14,115 nucleotides of DNA from an uncultured Verrucomicrobiota bacterium. Its GTDB lineage: Bacteria; Verrucomicrobiota; Verrucomicrobiia; Limisphaerales; UBA9464. The notes below the pieces were generated by a model that worked only from the letters and a program-made list of their open reading frames with translations, did no database searches and was not told where the DNA came from. Below, piece after piece: positions 1 through 7,506 of the stretch (the first letter of the stretch is position 1; the number at the start of each line of letters is the position of its first letter). Where the stretch lies: positions 1 to 14,115 of the forward strand of contig CAIYFP010000073.1 of the NCBI GenBank assembly GCA_903925515.1, given 5' to 3'. The position numbers and the translations under genes were made by a program.

Positions 1-282
1 CGCGGACGGGCTGGAACTGGGGCGCGGGCTGGGACAGTGGTTTCGCGAGTACGGAGAGAGGCGGCCGCACCAGGCGCTGGGGAACGCGTGTCCGGCATAG
101 GTGTACCGGGACCCGGCCTTGCATCGAGGCGAGGGAGGCGAGCGACGAAGGCGACGAGTCGCGGCGAGCGTATGGGGCGCGTCGGGACGGGCGCGAGAAC
201 GAAGACATCAGCGAAGATTTCCAGACCCCGGACCATAACATAAATCGGCCGGAAATGGGTCCGATGATTGGGGGCCACTTCA
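1..282 (+). mobile_element. Right end of an IS3-family insertion sequence (partial)
   Basis: The stretch starts inside the C-terminal coding part of an IS3-type transposase and runs to a likely terminal inverted repeat. Read inward from 282 on the minus strand, the end begins TGAAGTGGCCCCCAATCATC. This has the 5'-TG start and the C-run typical of IS3-family ends, which often read TG...TGCCCCC. The boundary at 282 also fits from the other side: just beyond it the DNA switches to the N-terminal coding region of an unrelated minus-strand gene (283-476). The left end, the rest of the transposase and the target duplication lie outside the window. The bases from 101 to about 240 are GC-rich and rich in GGCGA-type short repeats, with no recognisable gene. 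Confidence 0.72.
2..100 (+). pseudogene. IS3-family transposase, C-terminal end only, cut by TAG
   Basis: The frame from base 2 reads ADGLELGRGLGQWFREYGER, then RPHQALGNACPA, then TAG at 98-100. This is the end of the DDE integrase core (rve) of IS3-family OrfB, whose usual ending is WF..YN..RPHQALG..TPAEVY. Directly after the TAG the same frame gives VYRD, which is exactly what the family carries after the PA. The stop therefore most likely replaces the usual glutamate codon (GAG to TAG) and removes only the last few residues. The catalytic DDE residues lie outside the window, so I cannot say whether the rest is intact. The enzyme would cut and join the ends of its own element. Confidence 0.75.
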
Positions 283-476
283 GACGTTGCGCGGAAGGTT
301 TTTAGTGCCTGCGTCGGATAGGTGTTGGCGAAAAAGCGGCGGGGAATCTTGCAGTCATCTGCGACCGAGCCGCAGGTCACCTTGGCGAGGTCCACCGCAA
401 AGTCGGCATCGGCAATCGAGCCATGGAGCACATCCCCTCGCGGTTCGCATGTGTCAACGACGGCCGGTACGTGCAT
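283..476 (-). pseudogene. DUF499-type AAA+ ATPase, 5' remnant interrupted by the IS
   Basis: Translation from the ATG at 476 gives 64 residues beginning MHVPAVVDTCEPRGDVLHGS, with a DADFAVDLAKV segment at 23-33 and FFANTYPTQALK at 48-59. This matches the start of large DUF499 ATPases as I know them: a CxPRxDVLxG opening, a DADFAxDL helix, and RFFANTYPTxGL just before the ATPase core. The start is well supported by the Shine-Dalgarno GGAGGGAG at 486-493, nine bases upstream. The family is about 1000 residues long, so more than 90% is missing. The coding match ends at the IS boundary at 282, although the frame stays open into the IS sequence. Many DUF499 proteins are encoded beside DUF1156 methyltransferases and helicases in loci regarded as phage defence (general knowledge, not visible here). 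The family call rests on pattern recognition of a short segment. Confidence 0.62.
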
Positions 477-485
477 GGTGCCAGA

Positions 486-493
486 CTCCCTCC
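486..493 (-). promoter_or_regulatory. Ribosome binding site of the DUF499 remnant
   Basis: On the minus strand GGAGGGAG lies nine bases before the ATG at 474-476. It is one of the strongest Shine-Dalgarno matches in the window. It decides for this reading frame over an overlapping 72-codon minus-strand frame at 377-595, which lacks a matching site and resembles no family. Confidence 0.6.
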
Positions 494-622
494 ATCGGAC
501 ACGAAAACGTCGTGGCCGTTGCCGGAAAACGCATCCAGGAACACCCTAACCCGTGACCGTGAGGATGACATCCGGCACCCCGCGTTCACCCTCACACATC
601 CACCGGGAGCTCGTTTTGGGGA

Positions 623-1879
623 TCATTGCTCCGACCATGGCCGACCCAGCGGTGGCGGTGGCGGCTCCACCCATCGCCAACCTGACCGGTAACCACCCCC
701 AAGCCACGGCGTCGGCAATTCCATGCCGCCGGTCACTCCAGACCGCAGCAACGCGTCCAGAAGTCCGCTCGTCATCAACGTTCGCTCGGCACCCCACGTC
801 GGATGACCGGTCATCACCATCTTCTCCACCCCGTTCAGCAGCAGGGTGAAGTGCGCGGCCGGGCGCGCCTCCTGCGTCCAGAACCAGGTCGAGTCCACCC
901 GCCCGTCCACAGCCACGCGCCATGCCCCCGCCCATCCGGTCGCCACGCCATTCAGCTCCACCACCCGTGCCACCAAGCCGTCCGCGTAGCCTATCTCCCA
1001 AAGCACCGGCCGCTCCACGAGCCTCTTCCACTCGCCCATGGGTTTGGCAACCCCCAGCCGCCCGATCGCGGCCCTCAACAACTCCCGGTCAAACCCCGGC
1101 TCCTCCATCCCGGACCACGCCTGCTCCCCGACACGCCCGCGCACCGTCCGGACCCCGGTCTCGCCCCCCGCCCTCTGCTCCACAATGGCCTGCAGGCACT
1201 CCAACGCGTGAAACCCATAGTGGTCCGTGGACCCATACGTCAGCACCAGCACGCCCTCCAGCTTCTCCCCGCGTCGCACGTCCACGGCCGGGCGCCGCCA
1301 TGACCCCGGCACCGACGATCCCGCCATCAAGGGAATCCCCATCTCACGAGCCGTGCCGTGCAGATGCAGCGCATCCTCCCAGTTGTCTGCAAGGTGCTTG
1401 TCCACGAACACTGGCACGACCCGCCCGCTCTTCCTGAACACCGCCACCGTCTCGTCCCAGAAACGCCGCTTGGGATACCGCGTGTTGCCGGTCGCCGACC
1501 TTGGGTACGCGCCGTGCTCGGCTATGAGCAACACGCCGTCCACCGCCAGCTTGCCCGTCCCCAGCGTCAGGGCGTCCTCGATGTTCGTGGCAACCCGGAA
1601 CCGATGCGACGCCGCGAGCAGGCGGCTGATGTCGTTCGCCGGGCGTTGGTCCGTGAACACGGATGCAAGCCTGAGCGGCGACTCCTTGCCCGTGCCGTCC
1701 AGCATGTCCGTCAACACCAACCGGCTCGCAATCACATCCGCGTGCGAGTTGTGACGGTACTCCGTCGTCAGGACCGCCACGTTCCAACGCCTGCTCCCCA
1801 CCGCAGCATCCCCCGACCAGACCGACGCCGCGAGGGCAAGGCACACAATCCCCGCCATCCCTGCGCGGCGTGCTTCCAT
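623..1879 (-). CDS. Secreted protein of unknown function, possibly Rossmann-like
   Basis: The product has 418 residues. The N-terminus has a signal peptide: positive residues at 3-5, a hydrophobic stretch at 9-20, and a likely cleavage after residue 25 or 26 (GDAA). The mature protein opens with NVAVLTTEYRHNSHADVI (33-50), followed by EHGAYP (121-126), GNTRYPKRRFWDE (131-143), a VFVDKHLADNW segment (157-167) and MAGSSVP (185-191). The C-terminus is proline-rich (EPPPPPLGRPW). I recognise the overall pattern as a family found in Verrucomicrobiota and Planctomycetota with no established function. The order of strands and the H...DKHLA...GSSVP spacing recall the N-terminal half of Gfo/Idh/MocA dehydrogenases, but there is no GxGxxG loop; this resemblance is inference. 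The ATG at 1879 was chosen because it gives the signal peptide and lies 3 bp after the preceding gene's stop, so the two are probably co-translated. There is no recognisable terminator before the DUF499 remnant. Confidence 0.8.
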   Translation of the reverse strand: MEARRAGMAGIVCLALAASVWSGDAAVGSRRWNVAVLTTEYRHNSHADVIASRLVLTDMLDGTGKESPLRLASVFTDQRPANDISRLLAASHRFRVATNIEDALTLGTGKLAVDGVLLIAEHGAYPRSATGNTRYPKRRFWDETVAVFRKSGRVVPVFVDKHLADNWEDALHLHGTAREMGIPLMAGSSVPGSWRRPAVDVRRGEKLEGVLVLTYGSTDHYGFHALECLQAIVEQRAGGETGVRTVRGRVGEQAWSGMEEPGFDRELLRAAIGRLGVAKPMGEWKRLVERPVLWEIGYADGLVARVVELNGVATGWAGAWRVAVDGRVDSTWFWTQEARPAAHFTLLLNGVEKMVMTGHPTWGAERTLMTSGLLDALLRSGVTGGMELPTPWLGGGYRSGWRWVEPPPPPLGRPWSEQ

Positions 1880-1882
1880 CGC

Positions 1883-2191
1883 CTAGATGCTCCCTCCGCC
1901 GTCCGGGGGCACGGCCTCGAAGTTCCCCATCACATCGCCCAGCACCACCGTGAACGACAGGTTGCCTGCCCTGAGATCCACCCCGGGCAACCAACTCTCG
2001 TCGAGGTCTGAAAGCAACGCGGGCACCTCGGACTCGCGCAGCCCGGACTCGCGGAGGATCACCACCGTGCCCGAGACCACCCCGCCCTCAAGGTAGTGCA
2101 GGTCCACGGCCGCCACCTCGCGGCCGTCCAGCCGTGCCATCAGCCGCTCCGACGACGGCGTCCGAAGCATGCGCGACCATGTTGCCTTCAT
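1883..2191 (-). CDS. Conserved-looking small protein of unknown function (102 aa)
   Basis: The 102-residue product begins MKATWSRMLRTPSSERLMAR and ends PPDGGGSI. It has no signal peptide, membrane segment or motif that I recognise. It looks like a small cytoplasmic alpha/beta protein: a basic N-terminus, then strand-like stretches at VDLHYL, SGTVVIL and SFTVVLGDV. A longer frame upstream is open to 2302, but the start at 2191 is clearly right: AAGGAGGG lies five bases before it (2197-2204). The stop at 1883-1885 is 3 bp before the start of the secreted 418-aa protein, and the DUF4236 gene ends 31 bp upstream. Tight spacing suggests that it works with the secreted protein, but its role is unknown. 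Confidence 0.75.
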   Translation of the reverse strand: MKATWSRMLRTPSSERLMARLDGREVAAVDLHYLEGGVVSGTVVILRESGLRESEVPALLSDLDESWLPGVDLRAGNLSFTVVLGDVMGNFEAVPPDGGGSI

Positions 2192-2196
2192 TGATT

Positions 2197-2204
2197 CCCT
2201 CCTT
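2197..2204 (-). promoter_or_regulatory. Ribosome binding site setting the 102-aa start
   Basis: AAGGAGGG on the minus strand, five bases before the ATG at 2189-2191. It is a near-perfect Shine-Dalgarno sequence in a window where most genes have weak ones, and it decides the start against the longer upstream frame. Confidence 0.7.
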
Positions 2205-2222
2205 GCCCTGCCAACCTGCGGT

Positions 2223-2483
2223 TTAGGCACGAGGCCAGCACGCGGCCGCCACGGCGGCAAGGCCCAAACCAAGACCGGCCATGGCCATTCCAAGGCATCC
2301 ACCGCGCCCGCTTGTCCGGTAACTCAATCCCGTCCCTGGGACCGACAACGTCGAATAGCGACGCCCTCGTGCGCTGACCCCCGTGCGGAATCCCGCGCCG
2401 CCGACGGACCAACCCACGCCGGAACGGCTGGCGTTGACGCGGAACGGACCCAGCCGCACGGACTTGCGGAAGATGAATCCCAT
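2223..2483 (-). CDS. DUF4236 domain small membrane protein
   Basis: The product has 86 residues. The first half (MGFIFRKSVRLGPFRVNAS, then SGVGWSVGG at 21-29, and VPGTGLSYRT at 48-57) is the DUF4236 pattern: an N-terminal GFxFRKSxxLGP, a SxSGVxxSxG strand and a closing PGTGLSYR. The domain is usually found at the N-terminus of short bacterial proteins of unknown function, followed by a hydrophobic tail or another domain. Here the tail from about residue 62 to 83 is glycine- and alanine-rich and could be one membrane segment. No good ribosome binding site is visible before the ATG at 2483. The gene follows DUF4340 by 71 bp and precedes the 102-aa gene by 31 bp. Its role is unknown. Confidence 0.85.
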   Translation of the reverse strand: MGFIFRKSVRLGPFRVNASRSGVGWSVGGAGFRTGVSARGRRYSTLSVPGTGLSYRTSGRGGCLGMAMAGLGLGLAAVAAACWPRA

Positions 2484-2503
2484 CGGCGGACGCTACCCGG
2501 CCG

Positions 2504-2535
2504 CCATCGGGAGTCGAGCCTTGGGCGACCGATGG
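2504..2535 (-). repeat. Small inverted repeat before DUF4236
   Basis: CCATCGG (2504-2510) and CCGATGG (2529-2535) form a 7-bp perfect stem with an 18-base loop in the 71-bp gap between DUF4340 and DUF4236. No T-run follows on the minus strand, so a classic terminator is unlikely. It could be a weak attenuator or mRNA stabiliser, or chance. Confidence 0.3.
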
Positions 2536-2554
2536 GCCATGAGGGCGCGAAGGC

Positions 2555-3751
2555 TCAGTTCCCCGGAAGCTTGAGCTCCGGGATCGACGGCAAACCCGGG
2601 TTGGCCGGGGCCGGGGCAGCGTCCGCTGCCTTCTTGTCCGGGAGCAGGTCGCCCCGGTTTTTCAGCAAGGCATCCATGGTCCACTTGCTCACAAGGTAGG
2701 TCCACTTGGACAACGCCTGCTCCGACTTGAGCTTCGCCTCCTTCTTGGCGAGCGCCTCCTTGAACTCCTTGTCCAGCTTCTCCTTGTCCTCAGGCTTCTC
2801 GTCCTTGCCCGGAACACGCTGGCTCTCCAGCGCCGCCGTCACGAAAACCTGAACCGGCCTGTCCTCGTTCGCCTGTGGCCTCCCAATCTTCACCTCGTAC
2901 ACGAACCCCGACGCCGTCGTGATGCGCGCGACGTCCGGCTTGTCGAGGCCCAGCGCCGCGAGGTCCGGGTTGACCACCACGTCATTGAACGTCGGGGAGC
3001 CGAGCACCGACGAGAACAATCCCGTCTTGCCGGGGTCCGCCTTCTCGTCGTCCTTGGCATCCGCCAGTTGCCATTCGGCCGTGTCGTTCGTGCGGACCAA
3101 GGTGAAACGGTTGGTCGCCTCGGGGCGGACCAGCTCGATGCGGCGTGGCTGCTCCACCTTGATGAACTCCTTGTCGAGCCAATCCTCGGCGCGCACATCC
3201 ACGTTGGCCATGCCATCCGACACCAGCGCCACGGTCTTGATGTCGCCGCCCACCATGACATAGCGGCCCGAGGCAAAGCCGCCGCCGAACGGCGACCCGT
3301 CGTCGCCGCCCTTCGTGTAGGACTTGCCGAGCAACACCGAGCGCAGGGTCTTGCCCGCGCCATCCACCAGCTCCAGCCGAACACCCTTGCCCTTCTCGGG
3401 CTCGACAAGGTCCAGCGCGGGAAGACGCGAGGGACCCGCCTCGACCGGGCGCGTCACCTTCAGGTCGGCCAGCTTGCGCAGGAAATCTGCCAGCGTGTTG
3501 AACGCGGCAGGGTAGTTGCCCCGCTGCTTCACCACCCATGTTTCCCCCTCGCGCGCCACGACCAGTTGGTTCGTCCCGGACTGGACCCGGAACGAGGCCA
3601 CGGCGTTGACGTCAAGGTCCCCAAGAAGCTTGCCGCCCATCCCGACCTTCGCGGTCGCAAGACGGGACGATTCCCTTTCGCGGAGCATCAATCCGGCCAC
3701 GCCCAACACGACCAGCGCGGCCGCCAGCAGCAGCAGTTGTTTGCCCTTCAT
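2555..3751 (-). CDS. DUF4340 membrane-anchored protein of an ABC transport operon
   Basis: The product has 398 residues. One membrane segment at about residues 5-22 (LLLLAAALVVLGVAGLML) follows a basic start (MKGK), so the rest probably lies in the periplasm. The region after it reads SFRVQSGTNQLVVAREGETW and continues through a block of helices and strands (ADFLRKLADLKVTRPV). This is the DUF4340 pattern: beta-rich repeats in which each unit asks whether a difference is tied to an energy-like term. A charged helical stretch (KDEKPEDKEKLDKEFKEALA and onward) lies near the C-terminus. DUF4340 genes regularly follow GldG-like genes. Here the gap is only 39 bp, so it belongs to the ABC operon as its last gene. 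No clear ribosome binding site is seen before the ATG at 3751. The biochemical role is not known. Confidence 0.88.
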   Translation of the reverse strand: MKGKQLLLLAAALVVLGVAGLMLRERESSRLATAKVGMGGKLLGDLDVNAVASFRVQSGTNQLVVAREGETWVVKQRGNYPAAFNTLADFLRKLADLKVTRPVEAGPSRLPALDLVEPEKGKGVRLELVDGAGKTLRSVLLGKSYTKGGDDGSPFGGGFASGRYVMVGGDIKTVALVSDGMANVDVRAEDWLDKEFIKVEQPRRIELVRPEATNRFTLVRTNDTAEWQLADAKDDEKADPGKTGLFSSVLGSPTFNDVVVNPDLAALGLDKPDVARITTASGFVYEVKIGRPQANEDRPVQVFVTAALESQRVPGKDEKPEDKEKLDKEFKEALAKKEAKLKSEQALSKWTYLVSKWTMDALLKNRGDLLPDKKAADAAPAPANPGLPSIPELKLPGN

Positions 3752-3790
3752 GGCTTGTGCGGATGTTATTCAGTTCGGTTGCAAGATCGT

Positions 3791-5692
3791 TCAGCGGGCC
3801 GCCGTCTTCCGGATGCGCACGACCGCAAGGCCGATGCCGACGCCGGTCACCACCAAGGCCATCCCGGCAATGTTCAGCAACTTCGTGCGGAACTCCAAGG
3901 CCTCCACCTCTTGGCGCAGGTCCTTTCGAACCTTCCTCAGCTGCCGGTTCGCGTCTGCCTGCTTCCTCACGAGGTTCTCGTACTCGACCTTGGCCTCGGG
4001 CGACAGGATCAGCTTTTGGTTGCCCTCCTTCCGGCTCTGGATCTGCGAGATCTTCTGCCCCGCCTCGTCCACCTCCTTTTGGAACCGGGCGATCTCCGCC
4101 TGGAACTTCTTGGCGGCGTCCGCCTGCTTCTCCTGGATGACCGTGAACGGCCTCCGCACCGTCGCGCGGCTGCGCGCCCCGATGAGGCTCGAGTCACCCG
4201 CCACCTGCTCCACGAGGTTCTGCCCAAGCGAGAGGTTCCCATTGAATGGCACCGCCACCCGGAACATCCGGTCGACGCGCACGCAGTACGGGTCATACAG
4301 GAAGTCCGCGTCGCCGATCAGGTAAACAATCCCGTCCTCCTTCGACTCCTTCAGCGCGTCCGCCTTGGGCTCGTCCTTCTTGTCGTCCGCCTTGGCGTCC
4401 GGCTTGGAATCTGCCGGCTTCCCGTCCGGGAAGGCCGTCTTGAACTTGCCGGACAGTCGCACGGCCAAGGCGTACTCAACCCCCGAAGGGCTGAAGTCGT
4501 CGAGGACCTTGCGTCCGTTCATCTGAGACGTGATGCCATCCACCAGCTGGGAATCCTTGCTCGTGTGCAGCAACACCTCCTGCTTCAGGCCGTCGGACGC
4601 CTTCCCCGTGAACACGCCCGCGAACGGGAACAGGATGTTGTCCGTCTGGCCAAACACGACGTCGGACTGGGAGACGGCATCCTTGTTGAGGAAGAGGAAC
4701 GAAGGCGCGGGCTGCGCGCCACGCCCGAAGTCGATCTCCCGGGAAAACCGCGCGTCGGCGGCGACCTTGGCCGTGTCGAACTCAACCCCCCACGCCTTCA
4801 GAAGCTTCGGAAGCGATGACCCGCCGCCCATGTTGAAACCCATGGGGTTTGGGTTGCGGTTGTCTGCCAGGCACAGGCTGTCGAGCATCGCCACCAATCG
4901 CCCCCCTCGCAGCACAAACTGGTCCAGCGCGTACTGTGCCTTCTCGCTGATGTCCTTGGGATGGATCACCAGGAGCACCTTGATCGCCGGATCGATCGAC
5001 TCCACGTCCATCGCCACCTGCCGCACGTCAAAGTCCCTCTTCAGCTCCCCGATGAACACCCACGGCTCCGAGCCCTGCTGCCCCATCCGCATCATCATCG
5101 GGTTCATCGGCGCCCCGAACGCCGGCAACGGCGTCATCACGCCGATCACCGGCTTGTTGGTTTGCAACACCTGCGAGATCGCCCGCGCAAGGTCATATTC
5201 CAGCAACCGGTCGCGCTGCACCGTCAACGAGGGCAGCGCCGCCTTCTGCGGGTCGAGGTTCACCGACAGCCCGAGATAGTAAGGCTCCCCGTTCTGCTGG
5301 TTCATCTGCGGCTCCACCCCGTCAATCTTCGCCGCCTCCTCCTCCTCGGAGTCCGGCTGGGGATCAAACTTCTTAACCACCAACCGCCCGCTCGCCTCGG
5401 AGGCGAACTGGACAAGCAAGTCCTCGACCTGCCTCGCGTACGCCTCCTCCATCGGCGGCAACCGGTTCCCCTTCATCGATGCGTAGAAGTTCACCGTCAC
5501 CGGCGTGTCGCCCTGCCCCACGCGAGCAAGGATTTGGCGCGTGCCGGGGGACAGCGAGTGAAGGCCGTCCTCCGTCAGGTCAACGCGAACGTTGGCCCGC
5601 GAGAAGACAAAGTTCAGGAGGACCACCACGGCAAAGGCGATGGCCACGCCAAGGGTGGAAAACAACAGGGCCTGGGTCTTGGACTGCTTCAT
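3791..5692 (-). CDS. GldG-like ABC transporter auxiliary protein
   Basis: The product has 633 residues. A membrane segment at about 9-30 is followed by the family hallmark RVDLTEDGLHSLSPGTRQIL (36-55). The large middle part is the GldG/ABC-type auxiliary domain (PF09822-like), predicted to lie outside the cytoplasmic membrane. A highly charged lysine/aspartate linker (KADDKKDEPKADALKESKE) follows about residue 440. Near the C-terminus comes a glutamine-rich, probably coiled-coil stretch (QEKQADAAKKFQAEIARFQ and onward), then a second membrane segment (about 606-625) and a basic tail RIRKTAAR. In Bacteroidota GldG is needed with GldA and GldF for gliding. Outside that phylum the same trio occurs without gliding, so the substrate here is unknown. 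The gap to the permease gene is 30 bp. Confidence 0.88.
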   Translation of the reverse strand: MKQSKTQALLFSTLGVAIAFAVVVLLNFVFSRANVRVDLTEDGLHSLSPGTRQILARVGQGDTPVTVNFYASMKGNRLPPMEEAYARQVEDLLVQFASEASGRLVVKKFDPQPDSEEEEAAKIDGVEPQMNQQNGEPYYLGLSVNLDPQKAALPSLTVQRDRLLEYDLARAISQVLQTNKPVIGVMTPLPAFGAPMNPMMMRMGQQGSEPWVFIGELKRDFDVRQVAMDVESIDPAIKVLLVIHPKDISEKAQYALDQFVLRGGRLVAMLDSLCLADNRNPNPMGFNMGGGSSLPKLLKAWGVEFDTAKVAADARFSREIDFGRGAQPAPSFLFLNKDAVSQSDVVFGQTDNILFPFAGVFTGKASDGLKQEVLLHTSKDSQLVDGITSQMNGRKVLDDFSPSGVEYALAVRLSGKFKTAFPDGKPADSKPDAKADDKKDEPKADALKESKEDGIVYLIGDADFLYDPYCVRVDRMFRVAVPFNGNLSLGQNLVEQVAGDSSLIGARSRATVRRPFTVIQEKQADAAKKFQAEIARFQKEVDEAGQKISQIQSRKEGNQKLILSPEAKVEYENLVRKQADANRQLRKVRKDLRQEVEALEFRTKLLNIAGMALVVTGVGIGLAVVRIRKTAAR

Positions 5693-5722
5693 GGTCGTGT
5701 CGTCTTGAGGTTTCTGGCCGGC

Positions 5723-6472
5723 TCAGGCTCCGCGCACCCCGCGCAGCACCACGCTTGTCGCAAACAGGGAGAAGCCCATCACCGACCCAAAGTACAACAG
5801 GTCTCGCACGTCGATCACCCCGCGCTGGAATGCGAGGAAATGATACCACGTGGACAACCCCTTGACCAAGCTCACCACCCCGTCGGGCAGGTGGTTGACA
5901 AGGAACTGGGTCACCGGCTCCCACCCGCACAGGATGAGGAAGAAGCAGACCACCACGGAAATGATGAACGCAATGATCTGGTTCCGCGTCACTGCCGACA
6001 TCAGCTCCGTCACCCCAAGGTACGCGCCAGCCAGAAGGAAGCTTCCCAGGTATCCGGCCAGCACCGAGCCGTTGTCGGGGTCGCCAAGGTACGCCGTCGT
6101 CAGCACGATCGGGAACGTCAGCACCAGCGCGATCCCGAGGAAGATCCAGCTCGCAAGGAACTTGCCCACGATCGCCTGCCACGGCGCGATCGGCATCGTC
6201 AGAAGCAGCTCCAGCGTCCCGCTCCTCCGCTCCTCCGCCCACAGGCGCATCCCCACCGAGGGCACAAGGAACAGGTACAACCACGGATGCCAGCTGAAGA
6301 ACGGCTCCGCCAAGGAGGCTTGGCCCCGCTCGAAGTAATACCCGAGGCTGAACGTGAAGAAGCCGTTCAGCAGCAGGAAGATCACGATGAACACATACGC
6401 CACCGGCGAGTTGAAATACCCCCCGAGCTCGCGCCGGGAGATCGCCCACATGTTTCTTAGTCCTTCGCTCAT
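5723..6472 (-). CDS. ABC-2 type permease (GldF-like)
   Basis: The product has 249 residues, normal for this family. Six membrane segments can be drawn at about 24-45, 61-78, 105-128, 138-160, 167-184 and 225-243. Between segments 2 and 3 lies EERRSGTLELLLTMPI (80-95), the conserved cytoplasmic loop of ABC-2 permeases (E-x2-G-T-x-E-x-L-L-x3-P). The protein would form the membrane pore as a dimer with the ATPase encoded 80 bp upstream. The frame is open back to 6640 and offers other ATGs at 6493 and 6511. The start at 6472 was chosen because the residues from MSEGLRNMWAISRREL onward are what the family begins with; no ribosome binding site decides the matter. Confidence 0.88.
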   Translation of the reverse strand: MSEGLRNMWAISRRELGGYFNSPVAYVFIVIFLLLNGFFTFSLGYYFERGQASLAEPFFSWHPWLYLFLVPSVGMRLWAEERRSGTLELLLTMPIAPWQAIVGKFLASWIFLGIALVLTFPIVLTTAYLGDPDNGSVLAGYLGSFLLAGAYLGVTELMSAVTRNQIIAFIISVVVCFFLILCGWEPVTQFLVNHLPDGVVSLVKGLSTWYHFLAFQRGVIDVRDLLYFGSVMGFSLFATSVVLRGVRGA

Positions 6473-6552
6473 GTTCGTTCGCTCTTGGTCCATGAATCTT
6501 GTGGCCTTCATGCGCCGCACCACGACGCCCCGGCCTGTCCCTTCCATCCCGC

Positions 6553-7506
6553 TCAGGACCGCGCCGAATCCGGCCGCGTAATCTTCCTGAACACGTTGTC
6601 CAGCCTGCCTTCCTCCGTGTGCAGCTCGTCGAAGCGCCACCGTTCCCGGTGCACCACCTCGGCCACCGCGTTCGCAAGGTCGCCGCCCTCGCCCCGGCGC
6701 CGCGCCTCGACCCTCGCCACCACCCGCGTGCCCTCGGCCGACGCCGTCACGCGACCGGCCTCAACCACCTGCGACAACTTCGCCTGCACCGTCCCGGCAT
6801 CCACCCCGTGCACCCGCAAGGTCACCATGCCGGCATCGTCGTCCTTCGCCTTCAACTGCTCCGGCGTCCCGTCCGTCACCACCCGGCCGCGATCGATGAT
6901 GATCGCGCGCGAGCAGCACGCCTCCACCTCCTCGAGGATGTGGGTGCTGAACACGATCGCCTTCGTCTCGCCCATCCGCTTGATCAACTGCCGGATCTCG
7001 TGCTTCTGGTTCGGGTCAAGGCCGTCCGTCGGCTCGTCAAGGACCAACACCTCCGGGTCATGGATCAGCGACTGCGCAAGGCAGGTGCGATGCCGGAACC
7101 CCTTCGACAACGTGTCCACGCTCTGGTGCAGCACCCCCTGCAGGAAGCAGAGCTCCGTCACCCGCTGCAATGCCGAGGCCTTCCTCGCGCCGTCCAACCC
7201 CCGCATGTCCGCCGCCCATGCAAGGAAACCCCCGACCGTCATGTCCGGGTAGCTCGGCGCGCTCTCCGGCAGATACCCCACCAGCTTCTTGGCCGCGATC
7301 GGGTTCTCCGCCACGTCGTGCCCGCCGATCGTCACCCGGCCCGATGTCGCGGGCATGAACCCCGTCACGATGCGCATCGTGGTGGACTTGCCCGCGCCGT
7401 TGGGCCCGAGGAACCCGAGGACCTCGCCCCGCTTGACCTCGAACGAAATGTTGTCCACGGCGCACTTGGCGCCGAACCGCTTCACCAGGTTTTCGACTGT
7501 GATCAT
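6553..7506 (-). CDS. ABC transporter ATP-binding protein (GldA-like)
   Basis: The product has 317 residues, with a complete ABC ATPase domain: Walker A GPNGAGKST at 34-42, a Q-loop region in which YLPE (78-81) carries Glu where Gln is usual (common in GldA-type ATPases), signature LSKGF (133-137) in place of LSGGQ, Walker B VLVLDEP (153-159) and the H-loop His189 in STHILEE. The last 100 or so residues form the extra C-terminal domain typical of ATPases partnered with ABC-2 permeases. The protein powers the transporter formed with the GldF-like permease and is the first gene of the operon. The ATG at 7506 fits the family N-terminus (MITVENLVKRFG); no strong ribosome binding site precedes it. 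Confidence 0.92.
   Translation of the reverse strand: MITVENLVKRFGAKCAVDNISFEVKRGEVLGFLGPNGAGKSTTMRIVTGFMPATSGRVTIGGHDVAENPIAAKKLVGYLPESAPSYPDMTVGGFLAWAADMRGLDGARKASALQRVTELCFLQGVLHQSVDTLSKGFRHRTCLAQSLIHDPEVLVLDEPTDGLDPNQKHEIRQLIKRMGETKAIVFSTHILEEVEACCSRAIIIDRGRVVTDGTPEQLKAKDDDAGMVTLRVHGVDAGTVQAKLSQVVEAGRVTASAEGTRVVARVEARRRGEGGDLANAVAEVVHRERWRFDELHTEEGRLDNVFRKITRPDSARS

Noticed and set aside
377..595. 72-aa minus-strand reading frame
   Set aside because: It overlaps the DUF499 remnant in another frame, has no good ribosome binding site, and its residues match no family, while the frame from 476 matches DUF499.
477..622. Possible terminator after the secreted 418-aa gene
   Set aside because: A 6-bp GTGAGG/CCTCAC pairing is present, but it is weak, has a long loop and no T-run.
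3068..4819. 583-aa plus-strand reading frame
   Set aside because: It is antisense to the DUF4340 and GldG-like genes. Its His/Arg/Leu/Pro-rich composition is typical of the complement of GC-rich coding DNA.
4961..6460. 499-aa plus-strand reading frame
   Set aside because: It is antisense to the GldG-like and permease genes, with strongly biased composition (His, Arg, Gln) and no domain.
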